The notes: generated from the letters alone by a model not told the origin. Shown: positions 38,849 to 48,295, counted from the first letter of the stretch. The stretch: 64,000 bases of DNA from Qipengyuania marisflavi (GCF_005884405.1 NZ_VCAO01000003.1:408121-472120), one strand, 5' to 3'. Numbers and translations are program-made.

Positions 38849-39738
38849 ACCTGTTCGAAGAAGCTCAACGCATTCCGCTTCCAGATCACCATCTGGATTT
38901 TCCCGATTTGGCGCGGCTCGAAACCGAACTCATCAATGCCGTCGGGGGATGGGAAGCATTCGAGGAAAAATTGCGGGGTTTCTTCAGGTCGGCAATCGAT
39001 GAAGTTATCGATACGGCGCGCACGGGAAGGTTCTTTTTCTCGGATCTGGAGAAGACTGAAAAAACCTATCTCGGCACCAAGTTCGAGATAATTCTGCGCG
39101 ATTGGCTGGACGTGCCACGAGGTATCAAATTCGATCTTCTGGTTGGTGGGGAGGAGGTTGATGTCAAGACATCGACATCAGCACAAAAAGGTGGATGGAT
39201 GATCCCGCCTGAAGCATTCAACCAGTTATGCATTCTGATTAAGGTCAATGAACGCGATGCGCTCTGCGATTTCGGCCTTGTGCGTGCTCGCCAAGAATAT
39301 CTTCGGGCCGGAGCGAATCGCGATGCCAAGACGGGTCTTTCGGCTGAAGGTCGGAAGAACATCTGGTGGATGGCGGAGCGTTTTGCATACACGCCAAATT
39401 TCTGGTCGCTTACAAATTCTGACGATCGCAACGCAATCATGCAAGGCGGCGGGACGCAGCGGATTGCCACACTTTTTGAACGATTTCAGGAAGTCGCGAT
39501 CTCGAGGGTTCAAATTGAAGGGGTCGCTGCCCAAGATGATTTTATGAAGCGTATCCGGCGCAACAGCGGCGCGCGCGATATCCTTGCACCGAAAGGAATC
39601 GCCATTCTCTATTCCGAAAATGACGCTGACCTCATGAGGCAGCTCGGTCTGAAATTCGGGAAGCGTGAATTCCTCTCATACACAGCCAAAAACGAGGGCG
39701 AAGCGGCCTTACTTCGCGCGTCTAATCATATCGATTGA
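38845..39738 (+). CDS. NaeI-type restriction endonuclease
   Basis: Protein of 297 residues. The catalytic residues line up with those I recall for NaeI: E81 (in KFE), D97 (in KFD), D106 and K108 (in EVDVKTS) have the same spacing as NaeI E70, D86, D95 and K97. The segment AIDEVIDTART at 50-60 matches the NaeI TLDQLYDGQRT ligase-like stretch, with Val54 where NaeI has Leu43. The next block QKGGWMIPPEA is also shared. NaeI cuts GCC^GGC and needs two sites; the same specificity here is inferred. The partner methyltransferase precedes it. The C-terminal half corresponds to the NaeI topoisomerase-like domain. Confidence 0.88.
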   Translation: MNLFEEAQRIPLPDHHLDFPDLARLETELINAVGGWEAFEEKLRGFFRSAIDEVIDTARTGRFFFSDLEKTEKTYLGTKFEIILRDWLDVPRGIKFDLLVGGEEVDVKTSTSAQKGGWMIPPEAFNQLCILIKVNERDALCDFGLVRARQEYLRAGANRDAKTGLSAEGRKNIWWMAERFAYTPNFWSLTNSDDRNAIMQGGGTQRIATLFERFQEVAISRVQIEGVAAQDDFMKRIRRNSGARDILAPKGIAILYSENDADLMRQLGLKFGKREFLSYTAKNEGEAALLRASNHID

Positions 39739-39830
39739 ACGCTCTTGACCTCACACGCGATTGCAGCCCGCCCCTCTCACACAATTACAAACAAACAAAT
39801 CCCAAGAAAAGCACACCATTCCTTCACAAT

Positions 39831-39867
39831 ACGGACCTAGCACAGCAGACCCGTCACACAGGTCCGT
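39831..39867. promoter_or_regulatory. inverted repeat upstream of the DUF1294 gene
   Basis: ACGGACCT (39831-39838) and AGGTCCGT (39860-39867) are perfect 8-base arms 21 bases apart, ending one base before the first ATG of the gene. The arms could form an RNA stem or be an operator. No protein is known to bind it. Confidence 0.3.
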
Positions 39868-39868
39868 C

Positions 39869-40405
39869 ATGCCGCACGAAACACCCATGCTCGAATACTT
39901 CGCTTACTATCTCATCGCGATCAATTTCTTCGCCTTCGCCGCCTTTGGCTATGACAAGGCGCAGGCCGAGGCGGGGGGCCGGCGGGTGAGCGAGAACGCC
40001 CTGATCCAGCTTGCGGTCATGGGGGGCCTGCCGGGTGCCTACACCGGGCGCGCGCTATTTCGGCACAAGACCCGCAAGAAGAGCTTCACGAACCTACTCT
40101 CTGCGGTCCTGTTCTTCTACGTCGTGGGCGCTGGGGTGTTGGGGTTCCTGATCTGGGATGCGAGCGCGTCTGACCCGGTGGTGACCCCGGAACATACTGA
40201 TCCGGTCGCGGCGCAGGAATTGTACGTACCGAGCACCGAATTCGCCGACAGCGGATTTGTCGATGCAGCGGAATCCTCGGTCTATTATCCTGGCTGCAAT
40301 GATGTGCGCGCCGCGGGCAAGGCTCCGCTCTATCGCGGGCAGCCCGGATATCGCTCCGGCATGGACGGTGACGATGACGGTATCGCGTGCGAGCCGATGT
40401 ACTGA
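39869..40405 (+). CDS. DUF1294 membrane protein fused to an excalibur calcium-binding domain
   Basis: Protein of 178 residues from the first ATG; a second ATG at 39887 gives 172. The N-terminal 90 residues are a DUF1294 domain with two membrane helices, and contain FAAFGYDKAQAEAGGRRVSE and LPGAYTGRALFRHKTRKKSF, the shared family block. After a helix and linker, residues about 137-178 are an excalibur domain: YYPGCNDVRAAGKAPLYRGQPGY, then GMDGDDDGIACE, a D-x-D-x-D-G loop with the final Cys. The excalibur part should lie outside the membrane. The fusion is uncommon in my recollection. The first ATG follows the inverted repeat directly. Confidence 0.85.
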   Translation: MPHETPMLEYFAYYLIAINFFAFAAFGYDKAQAEAGGRRVSENALIQLAVMGGLPGAYTGRALFRHKTRKKSFTNLLSAVLFFYVVGAGVLGFLIWDASASDPVVTPEHTDPVAAQELYVPSTEFADSGFVDAAESSVYYPGCNDVRAAGKAPLYRGQPGYRSGMDGDDDGIACEPMY

Positions 40406-40409
40406 CGCT

Positions 40410-41072
40410 CTACTCCCAACCCCACGCAGGTGGTGGGGCTGGCACGGGGGTGCTGGCATCAATCGCCACTCGGAACAGCCGTGTCGGGTCATTCTTGCGG
40501 GTCAACTGATAGGCGAATTTCGCGCCGCCCGTGCCCGCCGGATCGACCTCCACGCGCCATACATTGGTGAGCGATGCGGCCAGTCCTTCGCGGCCAAACA
40601 GGGCGATACTCTCCGCGTCCACGGGGAAATCCTGAGCGCGGGCAGTGCCGGGGGCGGCGGTGATGCCGCCGTAAAAGGTCACGGCATCGGGTGTTCCATC
40701 ATCGTGCCGGTGATCATGTTTCAGCGTGAGCCGCGCGGCGCGGCCGGTGCCGGTCTTCGTGACCAGCCAGGTGCGCGAGCGGTCCCAGCCTGAGGCTTCG
40801 GGATCGCTGCCATCCTCGGCATCACGCTCGACATGGAAGGCCACTGCGATCCGGGTTGGCGAGCAGTCCGCCCAATGCGCGATCATGCGTTTGCCCTGCC
40901 AGTCGGCATCGCGCGCATCCTCGCTCGCCAATCCGCCTGCATAGGCCTTGCCGCAATGGCTCGCCAATGCGGACCAGAACGCCTCTTGCGGCGCAATCTC
41001 CGGCGCGCGGTGGGCGCAGGCGGTGAGGGCGGGGACAAGAGCGGCGGTGATGGCGAGGGTGCGAATGGTCAT
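40410..41072 (-). CDS. lipoprotein of unknown function
   Basis: Protein of 220 residues with a lipoprotein signal: residues 1-19 (MTIRTLAITAALVPALTAC) end in the lipobox LTAC. The mature part contains QEAFWSALASHCGKAYAGGL, WADCSPTRIAVAFHVERD and RLTLKHDHRHDDG. The HDHRHDDG segment resembles a metal-binding site. No family is certain to me, though similar secreted proteins are common in sphingomonads. It ends 4 bases from the DUF1294 gene, tail to tail. Confidence 0.78.
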   Translation of the reverse strand: MTIRTLAITAALVPALTACAHRAPEIAPQEAFWSALASHCGKAYAGGLASEDARDADWQGKRMIAHWADCSPTRIAVAFHVERDAEDGSDPEASGWDRSRTWLVTKTGTGRAARLTLKHDHRHDDGTPDAVTFYGGITAAPGTARAQDFPVDAESIALFGREGLAASLTNVWRVEVDPAGTGGAKFAYQLTRKNDPTRLFRVAIDASTPVPAPPPAWGWE

Positions 41073-41333
41073 GACGCGGGGAGTGCCACCGTTTGCGCGG
41101 CTTGGCCAGATGGCGGCGCGGGCAAAGCGCTTTCCTACAGGGTTTGCGGCGGGGTAATTTTGCCGATGAGTGCCGATTTGGCGGGCGACGGTTTTTTCCC
41201 TCCAGGACTGTGGTCCATGTGGTCCATGTCTCCATAACTATCATGGGGTGCCGGGCCCCGCTCCAACATCGCGGCAGCCTTGCGGCCAGCCCCTCGCCAT
41301 GCCATCCGATGGCCGAAACGGGAGGATGATGCG

Positions 41334-42242
41334 ATGACTGCTGAACTACGCGAACGGCCACGCTCGGCGGAGGAATTGGGGGCGATGCTGGCGGGGCTGA
41401 CCCCCTCGGCTCAGCAGGCGGCGGCGTTTCGCCCGCTCGACCCGCGCCCCGGCGATGTGGTCATCACGCCGTTTGGCAAATGCGGCACCACCATGCTGCA
41501 ACAGATGTTCCACCAGCTGCGCATGGCAGGCAGCGGCGGGGACATGGATTTCGACGATATCAGCCGCGTAGTGCCGTGGTTGGAAATGGCAATCCTGCTG
41601 CCCGAAACCGATGTGCACGCCGATCAGCGGGCGGCGCCGCGCGGGTACAAGAGCCATCTGCATTACGAAGGCCTGCCGAAGGGCATGCGCTATGTGGTCA
41701 CCCTGCGCGATCCGCACGAGGCGTATATGTCGATGTACCACTTCTTCGAAGGGTGGTTGTTCGAGCCCGGCACCATCCAGCCGGAGGCGTTTATGCCGAT
41801 CTGGGCACGCGGTGGGCCGAGCCGGGTGGACTATTTCACCCATCTGCTGAGCTGGTGGGCGCGGCGCGGCGAGGCGGATACGTTGGTAATGGATTACCGC
41901 GATGTAATTGCGAACAAGCGCGGGGCTATCGGCAGGCTGGCCGCGCTGGCGCAGTTGCCGCTGTCCGATGCGACTGCGGCGCTGGTTGAAGTGCGCACCA
42001 GCCGCGGCTTCATGCTGGAGCACAAGGACCGTTTCGACGATCATCTGATGCGGCACATGAATGCGCGGGTGTTGGGTTTGCCGGTGGAAAGCAGCTCTTC
42101 CAAGGTGCGCAGTGAGGACGCCCGCCGGGTACCGATCCCGCCGTCAATTGCTCAGGAGATCGATGCCATGTGGGCCGAGCGGATTGCGCCGGTGACGGGT
42201 CTTGCAAACTACGCCGCGCTGGCGGCCGAATTGGCGCTGTAA
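41334..42242 (+). CDS. sulfotransferase family protein
   Basis: Protein of 302 residues starting at an ATG with GGAGGATGATGCG upstream. The 5'-phosphosulfate loop is ITPFGKCGTTMLQQMFHQLR near residue 45, and the 3'-phosphate block is VTLRDPHEAYMSMYHFF near residue 122, both typical of PAPS-dependent sulfotransferases. The middle segment MDYRDVIANKRGAIGRLAAL is also typical. The acceptor is unknown. Its neighbours give no clear pathway link. Confidence 0.85.
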   Translation: MTAELRERPRSAEELGAMLAGLTPSAQQAAAFRPLDPRPGDVVITPFGKCGTTMLQQMFHQLRMAGSGGDMDFDDISRVVPWLEMAILLPETDVHADQRAAPRGYKSHLHYEGLPKGMRYVVTLRDPHEAYMSMYHFFEGWLFEPGTIQPEAFMPIWARGGPSRVDYFTHLLSWWARRGEADTLVMDYRDVIANKRGAIGRLAALAQLPLSDATAALVEVRTSRGFMLEHKDRFDDHLMRHMNARVLGLPVESSSSKVRSEDARRVPIPPSIAQEIDAMWAERIAPVTGLANYAALAAELAL

Positions 42243-42248
42243 CGCCGG

Positions 42249-42854
42249 TCAGTCGGTCGCGCACCAGCTCTGGCGAGTCCCGCCGTAATAGCGGCGCACC
42301 AGACCCTGCTCGACGAGCGCATCGCCCAGCCATTGCCGCGATCCGTTGCTGGTGCGGTAAAGCTCGCGCAGGCCGCGTCCGTATCGGTCGGTGGGTTCGT
42401 CCCAGCGGCCCTGCATGGTGAAAGCGCCCGCGTTCAGCCAGTCCTGCAGGCCCTGCGTCGCCGTCTCGGCAGCCTGTTTCTCCGCCGGGCACCGCGCATC
42501 GACCTCGGGCGCGTCCACGCTCATGATGCGGAACTTCGCCGCGCCGATCTTGAAGGTGTCGCCATCGATTACGCAATGCTGACCGCGCCCCGGTCCGCAG
42601 CGGGTCCAGCTGGCGTCCACGACTTCCGGTTCGGTGGCGAGCAAGTCGGGTGCGCCGACCAGCTCGGGGTTTTCGTACAGCACCCATGCGGCGCACAGCA
42701 GCACCAGAAAGAACAGCGGCCGCAGTGCGCCCAGCCAGCCGGGACCGCCGCCATCTTTGCGCGGTGGGCGCGGCGGTCCCCCGTAATCCTGCGCCCGCGT
42801 CCATTTCGACGTGCGGCGACGGCGCGATTTGTCGAAACGGACGATCTTTCCCAT
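42249..42854 (-). CDS. membrane-anchored SNase-like nuclease
   Basis: Protein of 201 residues. The N-terminal 45 residues are basic and disordered, then one membrane helix at about 46-63 (LFFLVLLCAAWVLY). The nuclease domain has DGDTFKIGAAKFRIMSVDAPE, with the calcium-binding Asp and the catalytic Arg and Glu, and later DRYGRGLRELY, with the second catalytic Arg. These are the residues of staphylococcal nuclease. The topology suggests that the domain lies in the periplasm. Cysteines in WTRCGPG, QHCVID and ARCPAEK may form a disulphide. Confidence 0.85.
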   Translation of the reverse strand: MGKIVRFDKSRRRRTSKWTRAQDYGGPPRPPRKDGGGPGWLGALRPLFFLVLLCAAWVLYENPELVGAPDLLATEPEVVDASWTRCGPGRGQHCVIDGDTFKIGAAKFRIMSVDAPEVDARCPAEKQAAETATQGLQDWLNAGAFTMQGRWDEPTDRYGRGLRELYRTSNGSRQWLGDALVEQGLVRRYYGGTRQSWCATD

Positions 42855-42933
42855 CCATCCGGCCTTAGCAGCGCGCCGGGGGCGGTGCGAATCCTTTGCC
42901 CTTGCGCACTGCCGCCGCTAAGCGGGCGCGGCA

Positions 42934-43878
42934 ATGACCGATAGTTCTCCCGATATGGCGGCGATCCACGCCAAAGCCGAAACGCTGATCGAAGCGCTGC
43001 CCTATTTCCAGCGCTATGCCGGACGCAGCTTCGTTGTGAAATATGGCGGCAACGCGATGGGCGACGAACGCGCCGCGCGTGAATTTGCCGAGGATGTGGT
43101 GCTGCTGAAAGCGGTCGGCATCAATCCGGTGGTGGTCCACGGCGGCGGGCCGCAAATCGGCGCCATGCTGGAGAAGCTAGGCGTCGAGACCCGCTTTATC
43201 GACGGGCTGCGGGTGACTGACAAGGCGACTGCCGAAGTTGCCGAAATGGTCCTGTCGGGCGCGATCAACAAGGCCATCGTGTCCTCGATCGCCCGCGCCG
43301 GGGGCAAGGCCATCGGTATATCGGGCAAGGACGGCGCACTGGTCACCGCGCGCAAACTGGCCCGCACGGTCAAGGATCCGGGCAGCAATATCGAAAAGGC
43401 GCTGGACCTCGGCTTTGTGGGCGAGCCTGCGCATGTCGACACTACCATTCTGGAAACCGTAACCGCTGCGGGCATGATCCCCGTAGTCGCCCCGATTGGC
43501 GCGGGCGAGGACGGGCACACTTACAACATCAATGCCGATACGATGGCGGGCGCGTTGGCGGCGGCGCTGGGCGCGGCACGGTTGCTGCTGCTGACCGATG
43601 TGCCGGGCGTGTTGGACAGTCAGGGCGAGCTGCTGACCGATCTGTCCCCCGCCGACATCGCCAGCCTGCGCGATGCGGGCACGATTACCGGCGGGATGAT
43701 CCCCAAGCTGGAAACCTGCGTCAATGCGGTGGAGGCGGGATGCGAGGCGGCGGTGGTACTGGACGGGCGCGTGCCGCACGCGATGCTGCTGGAATTCTTC
43801 ACTGCGCGCGGCGCGGGTACATTGATCAGCCGCAATGGCGGCACGGCGCACGACGCCGCTTCTCACGATAAGGGATAA
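42934..43878 (+). CDS. argB: acetylglutamate kinase
   Basis: Second enzyme of arginine synthesis, phosphorylating N-acetylglutamate; 314 residues. The amino-acid kinase fold shows KYGGNAMGD near residue 32, [14 protein letters not shown] near residue 66, and the C-terminal AGTLISRN with the nucleotide-binding [18 protein letters not shown]. The N-terminal helix ([20 protein letters not shown]) is the extension of arginine-inhibited enzymes and suggests feedback control. It opens a plus-strand run into yggT and folD. Confidence 0.95.
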   Translation: MTDSSPDMAAIHAKAETLIEALPYFQRYAGRSFVVKYGGNAMGDERAAREFAEDVVLLKAVGINPVVVHGGGPQIGAMLEKLGVETRFIDGLRVTDKATAEVAEMVLSGAINKAIVSSIARAGGKAIGISGKDGALVTARKLARTVKDPGSNIEKALDLGFVGEPAHVDTTILETVTAAGMIPVVAPIGAGEDGHTYNINADTMAGALAAALGAARLLLLTDVPGVLDSQGELLTDLSPADIASLRDAGTITGGMIPKLETCVNAVEAGCEAAVVLDGRVPHAMLLEFFTARGAGTLISRNGGTAHDAASHDKG

Positions 43879-43956
43879 GCGGTTTTCGGGCTTGGCGCAC
43901 AAGGCGCAGAGCCTGTAGGACATTGGTCACACAGCAACGGGACGGAATTAAGCCAA

Positions 43957-44247
43957 ATGCAGGCGCTCTCCGCAATTTACGAAATCATCGCCATGCTCAC
44001 CAATGTGCTGGTGATGCTGATCATCATCCAGTTCATCATCGGGCTGCTGTTCGCGTTCAATGTGGTGAGCAACCGCAACGAATTTCTCAGCGCATTTTAC
44101 AATTCGATCAACCGTTTGCTGGAACCAGTATTGCGGCCGATCCGGAAGGTGCTGCCGGAAACCGGCTCGATCGATTTCTCGCCGCTGGTGCTGATTATCG
44201 CGCTCAACATTGTGCTGATCGTGCTCGGCAATGTGATCTACGCCTGA
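43957..44247 (+). CDS. YggT-family membrane protein
   Basis: Protein of 96 residues with two membrane segments: [17 protein letters not shown] and [19 protein letters not shown]. The central block [19 protein letters not shown] and [10 protein letters not shown] is the family signature. YggT proteins are linked to cell-envelope or osmotic functions without a defined activity. Its TGA overlaps the folD ATG by one base (TGATG), showing translational coupling. Confidence 0.9.
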   Translation: MQALSAIYEIIAMLTNVLVMLIIIQFIIGLLFAFNVVSNRNEFLSAFYNSINRLLEPVLRPIRKVLPETGSIDFSPLVLIIALNIVLIVLGNVIYA

Positions 44248-45143
44248 TGGCCGCCGCTATCATCGACGGCAAAGCCTTTGCCGCCACCCTGCGTGAACGC
44301 GTGGGCGACCTGGCCGCGCGCTTTGCCGCTGCGGCAGGGCGCAAGGCCGGGCTGGCGGTGGTGCTGGTGGGCGATGACGCTGCCAGCCAGGTCTATGTGC
44401 GCAGCAAGAACAAGGCGACGCTGGCCGCCAATATGGAAAGTTTCGAGCACCGGCTGCCCGCCGATGCCGCCGAGGCTGACCTGCTGGCGCTGGTCGAACA
44501 GCTGAACGGCGATGATACGGTGGATGGCATATTGGTCCAGCTGCCGCTGCCCGATCATCTTGACGAACAGGCGGTAATCGCCGCGATCAGTCCGGACAAG
44601 GATGTCGATGGCTTCCATGTCGCCAATGCCGGGCGGCTGGCGGTTGGGCAAAGCGGCTTCGTGCCGTGCACACCGCTGGGCTGCATGATGTTACTGACTG
44701 ACCGGCTCGGTGATCTGTCCGGGCTGGAGGCGGTGGTGATCGGCCGTTCCAACATCGTTGGCAAGCCGATGGCGCAACTGCTGCTCGACGCCAATGCCAC
44801 CGTCACCATCGCACACAGCCGGACCAGGGATTTGCCCGCAGTTGTGCGGCGCGCCGATATTGTGGTCGCCGCCGTGGGGCGCGCCGAAATGGTCAAAGCG
44901 GACTGGCTGAAGGACGGCGCGACGGTCATCGATGTCGGGATCAACCGCCTGCCGCCTGCCGACGGCGCGGAAAAGGGCCGGTTGGTCGGCGACGTCGATT
45001 ATGCCGGTGCCAGTTCGGTGGCGGGCGCGATTACGCCGGTGCCGGGCGGGGTCGGGCCGATGACGATTGCCGTGCTTCTGCGCAACACGCTGGTCGCTGC
45101 CCATCGCAATGCGGGTGTGGCTCTGGCAGAGGGCGCGATATGA
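44247..45143 (+). CDS. folD: bifunctional methylenetetrahydrofolate dehydrogenase/cyclohydrolase
   Basis: One-carbon metabolism enzyme of 298 residues interconverting methylene-, methenyl- and formyl-tetrahydrofolate. Key blocks: [19 protein letters not shown], with the catalytic Lys in [35 protein letters not shown]; and the NADP-binding [17 protein letters not shown]. The C terminus carries [11 protein letters not shown]. It overlaps the upstream yggT by one base and the next gene by 4 bases. Confidence 0.97.
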   Translation: MAAAIIDGKAFAATLRERVGDLAARFAAAAGRKAGLAVVLVGDDAASQVYVRSKNKATLAANMESFEHRLPADAAEADLLALVEQLNGDDTVDGILVQLPLPDHLDEQAVIAAISPDKDVDGFHVANAGRLAVGQSGFVPCTPLGCMMLLTDRLGDLSGLEAVVIGRSNIVGKPMAQLLLDANATVTIAHSRTRDLPAVVRRADIVVAAVGRAEMVKADWLKDGATVIDVGINRLPPADGAEKGRLVGDVDYAGASSVAGAITPVPGGVGPMTIAVLLRNTLVAAHRNAGVALAEGAI

Positions 45144-45847
45144 GATTTGCCATTGTCCTGCTGGCTCTCGCTCTGGGCGCGTGCAACGCCCCGAACAGTC
45201 CGAACGACCGCTATCGCTATTTGCTGACGCCCAAGGCCAATCCCAGCGAGGTTATCGCTGCCGAGCTGGCGTTTGCACGGATGGCGCGGGAAAAGGGCAC
45301 CTGGACCGCATTCCGCCATTACGCGACCGATGATGCGCTGATGCCATCACCCGATTTTGTCCCCGTGAAGCAAGCGCTCAGCGGACTTGCTGATCCAGCC
45401 GAACCGATTGTCTGGGGCCCGGATCAGGTATGGTCCAGCTGTGATGGAAGCTTTGCGGTCAGCACCGGCGGCGCGCAATATCCCAGTGGCCGCCGCGCAC
45501 GGTTTGTCACGGTATGGCAACGCCAGAGCAATGGTGAATATCGCTGGGTGCTGGATCAGGGCGTGCCAGACGATCAGGCCGAGGTTGCACCCGATACGAT
45601 CGCCGCCGCCGTCGCGGATTGCCCCGAAACCGTCGCGCCGCGCCGCGGCACGCGCCGGTCAGAGGCGTGGCAGTCCAATGTTTCGAACGACGGATCACTG
45701 CTGTGGCGCAGCGAGCTGGGCGCCGACTGCGCGCGCACGGTAGTGGTCGAAGTGATGCGCGCCGGGGCGGCGGAGGAAGTCTTCCGCGCCAATGCTCCTG
45801 CGCCGCAAGCGCCCACCGGAACGCCAGCAATAAGTTGCGGCGATTGA
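45140..45847 (+). CDS. lipoprotein with SnoaL-like character
   Basis: Protein of 235 residues. Residues 1-15 form a lipoprotein signal with the lipobox LGAC. The mature part contains [29 protein letters not shown] and a tryptophan-rich beta part ([18 protein letters not shown]), a pattern like the DUF4440/SnoaL-like cone folds. Cysteines occur at SSCDGS, ADCPET, ADCART and the C-terminal ISCGD. The function is unknown. It is coupled to folD and close to marC. Confidence 0.78.
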   Translation: MRFAIVLLALALGACNAPNSPNDRYRYLLTPKANPSEVIAAELAFARMAREKGTWTAFRHYATDDALMPSPDFVPVKQALSGLADPAEPIVWGPDQVWSSCDGSFAVSTGGAQYPSGRRARFVTVWQRQSNGEYRWVLDQGVPDDQAEVAPDTIAAAVADCPETVAPRRGTRRSEAWQSNVSNDGSLLWRSELGADCARTVVVEVMRAGAAEEVFRANAPAPQAPTGTPAISCGD

Positions 45848-45848
45848 G

Positions 45849-46475
45849 ATGATGACTCAGCTGTTCATTTCCGCCTTCATCACGCTGTTCGTGGTGATCG
45901 ACCCGCCCGGTTGCGCGCCGATTTATGCGGGCCTGACCAAGGGTGCCAATCAGGCGCAGCGGCGCAATATGGCGATCCGTGCGACGTTCATTGCGGCGAT
46001 CATCTTGGTGATTTTCGCGCTGTTCGGTGAGGGGCTCTTAGGCGCTTTGCATATCGAGCTCGACAGTTTCCGCATTGCCGGCGGGATGATGTTGTTCTGG
46101 ATTGCGTTTGAAATGGTCTTCGAGAAACGCACCCAGCGCCGTGAAGAGCGCGCCGAAAAGGTGGCGCTGACGCCTGAGGTAGAGGATGTTTCTGTCTTCC
46201 CCATGGCCATGCCGATGCTGGCCGGACCGGGCGCAATTGCCGCAATCATGCTTCTGATGAACGAGGCCGAAGGGACCGAGCAGACGGTGGTCATCCTTGG
46301 CGCGCTGGGCGCGGTGCTGGTGCTGACCATGCTGGCGCTGATTGCTGCCGGTCCGCTGATGCGGCTGTTCGGCGACCGGGTGGAGGCGGTTATCACCCGC
46401 CTGCTGGGCGTGCTGCTGGCCGCTCTGGCGGCGCAATATGTGATCGACGGGCTGAAAAACAGCTTCGGAATATGA
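45849..46475 (+). CDS. MarC-family integral membrane protein
   Basis: Protein of 208 residues with six hydrophobic segments. The MarC signatures are FFVVIDPPGCAPIYAGLTKG-like text near the N terminus (reading FVVIDPPGCAPIYAG), FRIAGGMMLFWIAFEMVF, and PMAMPMLAGPGAIAAIMLL. The function of the family is unknown, although it was once linked to multiple antibiotic resistance. It starts one base after the lipoprotein stop and ends tail to tail with the Lon-N gene. Confidence 0.9.
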   Translation: MMTQLFISAFITLFVVIDPPGCAPIYAGLTKGANQAQRRNMAIRATFIAAIILVIFALFGEGLLGALHIELDSFRIAGGMMLFWIAFEMVFEKRTQRREERAEKVALTPEVEDVSVFPMAMPMLAGPGAIAAIMLLMNEAEGTEQTVVILGALGAVLVLTMLALIAAGPLMRLFGDRVEAVITRLLGVLLAALAAQYVIDGLKNSFGI

Positions 46476-46478
46476 CCG

Positions 46479-47090
46479 CTATTGCAGCGTGACGATTTCC
46501 TCGCCGTCGTCGCGGAAGCCGTAGAACTGCATCAGCTGGACCATCAATTCACACCGCTGTGCCAGCCCCGGCGCTTCCAGCAGTGCCTGTTTTGATGCAG
46601 CATCGAACGGTGCAATCTGGGCCACGCCGTTGATCAGCGTTTCGTCATCGAGTCGTTCGACCGAATCCCAATCCACCGAATAGCCCTGAAGATCGGCAAA
46701 GCGCCGCGCTTCAAACTCGAAATTGCCGCGCTCGACAGAGGACAGAACCTCGTCCTGCACATCGGTGATCAATTCGCCTTCGACCTGGCGAAAGGCGGTG
46801 GTCACGTCCAGTTCGCGCAGCAGGCGAAACCGTGACACACCCTCCAGCACAATATTGTACCGCCCGTCCTCCAGCGCTTCGACATCATCGATCTTGCCGA
46901 TACAGCCGACATTATAGAGCGGGGCGCCGTCACCGCCGCGCTGCGGCTGGATCATGGCGATCTGGCGATCCTTGGCCAGCGCGCTACCCACCAGTTCGCG
47001 GTAACGCGGTTCGAACACGTGCAGTGGCAATTGCAGCCCCGGAAACAGGATTGCGCCGGGCAGCGGAAAGATAGAGAGCCGTTTCGGCAC
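46479..47090 (-). CDS. Lon N-terminal (LON substrate-binding) domain protein
   Basis: Stand-alone LON-N protein of 203 residues, without ATPase or protease domains. It starts at a GTG: PKRLSIFPLPGAILFPGLQLPLHVFEPRYR is the classic N terminus. A middle block GCIGKIDDVEALEDGRYNIVLEGVSRFRL follows. The GTG lies 8 bases after the upstream thioredoxin-like gene, with which it probably forms an operon. Such proteins may present or bind substrates; the role is not known. Confidence 0.9.
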   Translation of the reverse strand: MPKRLSIFPLPGAILFPGLQLPLHVFEPRYRELVGSALAKDRQIAMIQPQRGGDGAPLYNVGCIGKIDDVEALEDGRYNIVLEGVSRFRLLRELDVTTAFRQVEGELITDVQDEVLSSVERGNFEFEARRFADLQGYSVDWDSVERLDDETLINGVAQIAPFDAASKQALLEAPGLAQRCELMVQLMQFYGFRDDGEEIVTLQ

Positions 47091-47098
47091 CGTGCCGC

Positions 47099-48013
47099 TC
47101 AACCGAACAGCAGCCGGGACAACTGGCGGCGGGTGGCCACAACCCACGGGTCTTCCATCCCCACAGCTTCGAAAATCTGGAGCAGCTTGGCCTTGGCCGC
47201 GCCATCGTTCCATTCGCGATCGGCGGTGAACATGGCCAGCAGCTCTGTGCCTGCGCTCTCGCGGTCGCCGCCCGCAAACGCGGCCTCGGCATAGGCATAG
47301 CGCGCCGCCATATCGGCGGGATCGGCCTGCGCCTTGTCACGCAGCGCCGCCAGTTCGCCATCGTCAACACGGTTGCCCGCCAGTTCGAGCGCGGATCTGG
47401 CCTGCGCCAGCAGGGGGTCGTCCGCCAGCGCGGGATTGGCCTCGGCGGCGGCCAGTGCCGCCTGCGCCTGCTCGACATGGCCGGCCTGCGCCAATGCGCG
47501 CACCAGCCCCGCCTGCGCAGCCGCATTGTCCGGCGTCATTTCGATAATTTGAGCAAAAATACCCGCTGCGCGTTCAGCATCGCCGCCCGCCAGCGTTTCG
47601 TCGCCCATCGCCACTAATTGCGCGACATCTGGACCGGCATCGGCTGCTGCGGCACCTTCACCAATGGGCAATTGCGTCAGCAGCTGGTCAATCGTCTGCT
47701 TCAATTGCGATTCGCTGCGCATCGGCGTCAGATCGGCAACCGGCTGGCCCTGAAACATCGCATATACGGTGGGGATGGATTGCACCTGGAACTGTGCGGC
47801 CACGAATTTGTCGGCATCGACGTCGATCTTGGCGAGTATCACGCCTTTGTCGGCATATTCCGCCGCGACCTTTTCCAGCATCGGCGTCAGCGCTTTGCAC
47901 GGGCCGCACCAATCGGCATAAAAGTCCAGAATCACGAGCTTTGTCATCGAAGGCTCGACCACGTTGGTGCGGAACCGGTCGACAGCTTTCTGTTCGTCGA
48001 TGCTAAGACCCAT
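47099..48013 (-). CDS. thioredoxin/TPR protein (YbbN/co-chaperone type)
   Basis: Protein of 304 residues from the ATG at 48013 (a second ATG at 48022 would add three residues). The thioredoxin domain has DFYADWCGPCKALTPML, with an intact redox-active WCGPC motif, and a cis-Pro in VQSIPTVYAMF. From about residue 140 it continues with TPR-like Ala-rich helical repeats (AERAAGIFAQIIEMTPDNAAAQAGLVRAL). This is the CnoX/YbbN arrangement, but E. coli CnoX has SxxC instead of a CGPC. It lies upstream of the LON-N gene. Confidence 0.88.
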   Translation of the reverse strand: MGLSIDEQKAVDRFRTNVVEPSMTKLVILDFYADWCGPCKALTPMLEKVAAEYADKGVILAKIDVDADKFVAAQFQVQSIPTVYAMFQGQPVADLTPMRSESQLKQTIDQLLTQLPIGEGAAAADAGPDVAQLVAMGDETLAGGDAERAAGIFAQIIEMTPDNAAAQAGLVRALAQAGHVEQAQAALAAAEANPALADDPLLAQARSALELAGNRVDDGELAALRDKAQADPADMAARYAYAEAAFAGGDRESAGTELLAMFTADREWNDGAAKAKLLQIFEAVGMEDPWVVATRRQLSRLLFG

Positions 48014-48220
48014 GCTTGCCAATGTTTATCGCCTTTCAATCGGGGAAGTGTGCTGCGGCCCATGTGGGGTGCGCGGCGGTATTGTGAAGCCCCGCGCGCG
48101 CATGAGCAAGGGCCAGAGGCGCGCTTGGACAGATCGGCAATCTTTGGGCTTGCGGGATAACAAGGTCGCTGCTAATCGCGCGCCTCCCCACCGGAACGTA
48201 CGGGTCCGGGGCGTCAGTGA

Positions 48221-48295
48221 GCGGGCGTAGCTCAGGGGTAGAGCACAACCTTGCCAAGGTTGGGGTCGGGCGTTCGAATCGCCTCGCCCGCTCCA
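48221..48295 (+). tRNA. tRNA-Gly (GCC)
   Basis: The 75-base cloverleaf is clear: acceptor arms GCGGGCG and CGCCCGC, D-arm GCTC and GAGC, anticodon stem CAACC and GGTTG with loop TTGCCAA (anticodon GCC), T-loop TTCGAAT, and encoded CCA at 48293-48295. It is the only tRNA in the window. Confidence 0.96.

Noticed and set aside
41212..41229. Tandem GTGGTCCAT repeat before the sulfotransferase
   Set aside because: Only two short copies with no link to a start or promoter.
48221..48295. tRNA-Gly as an integration site of a genomic island
   Set aside because: No integrase and no repeat of the tRNA end is visible on either side.
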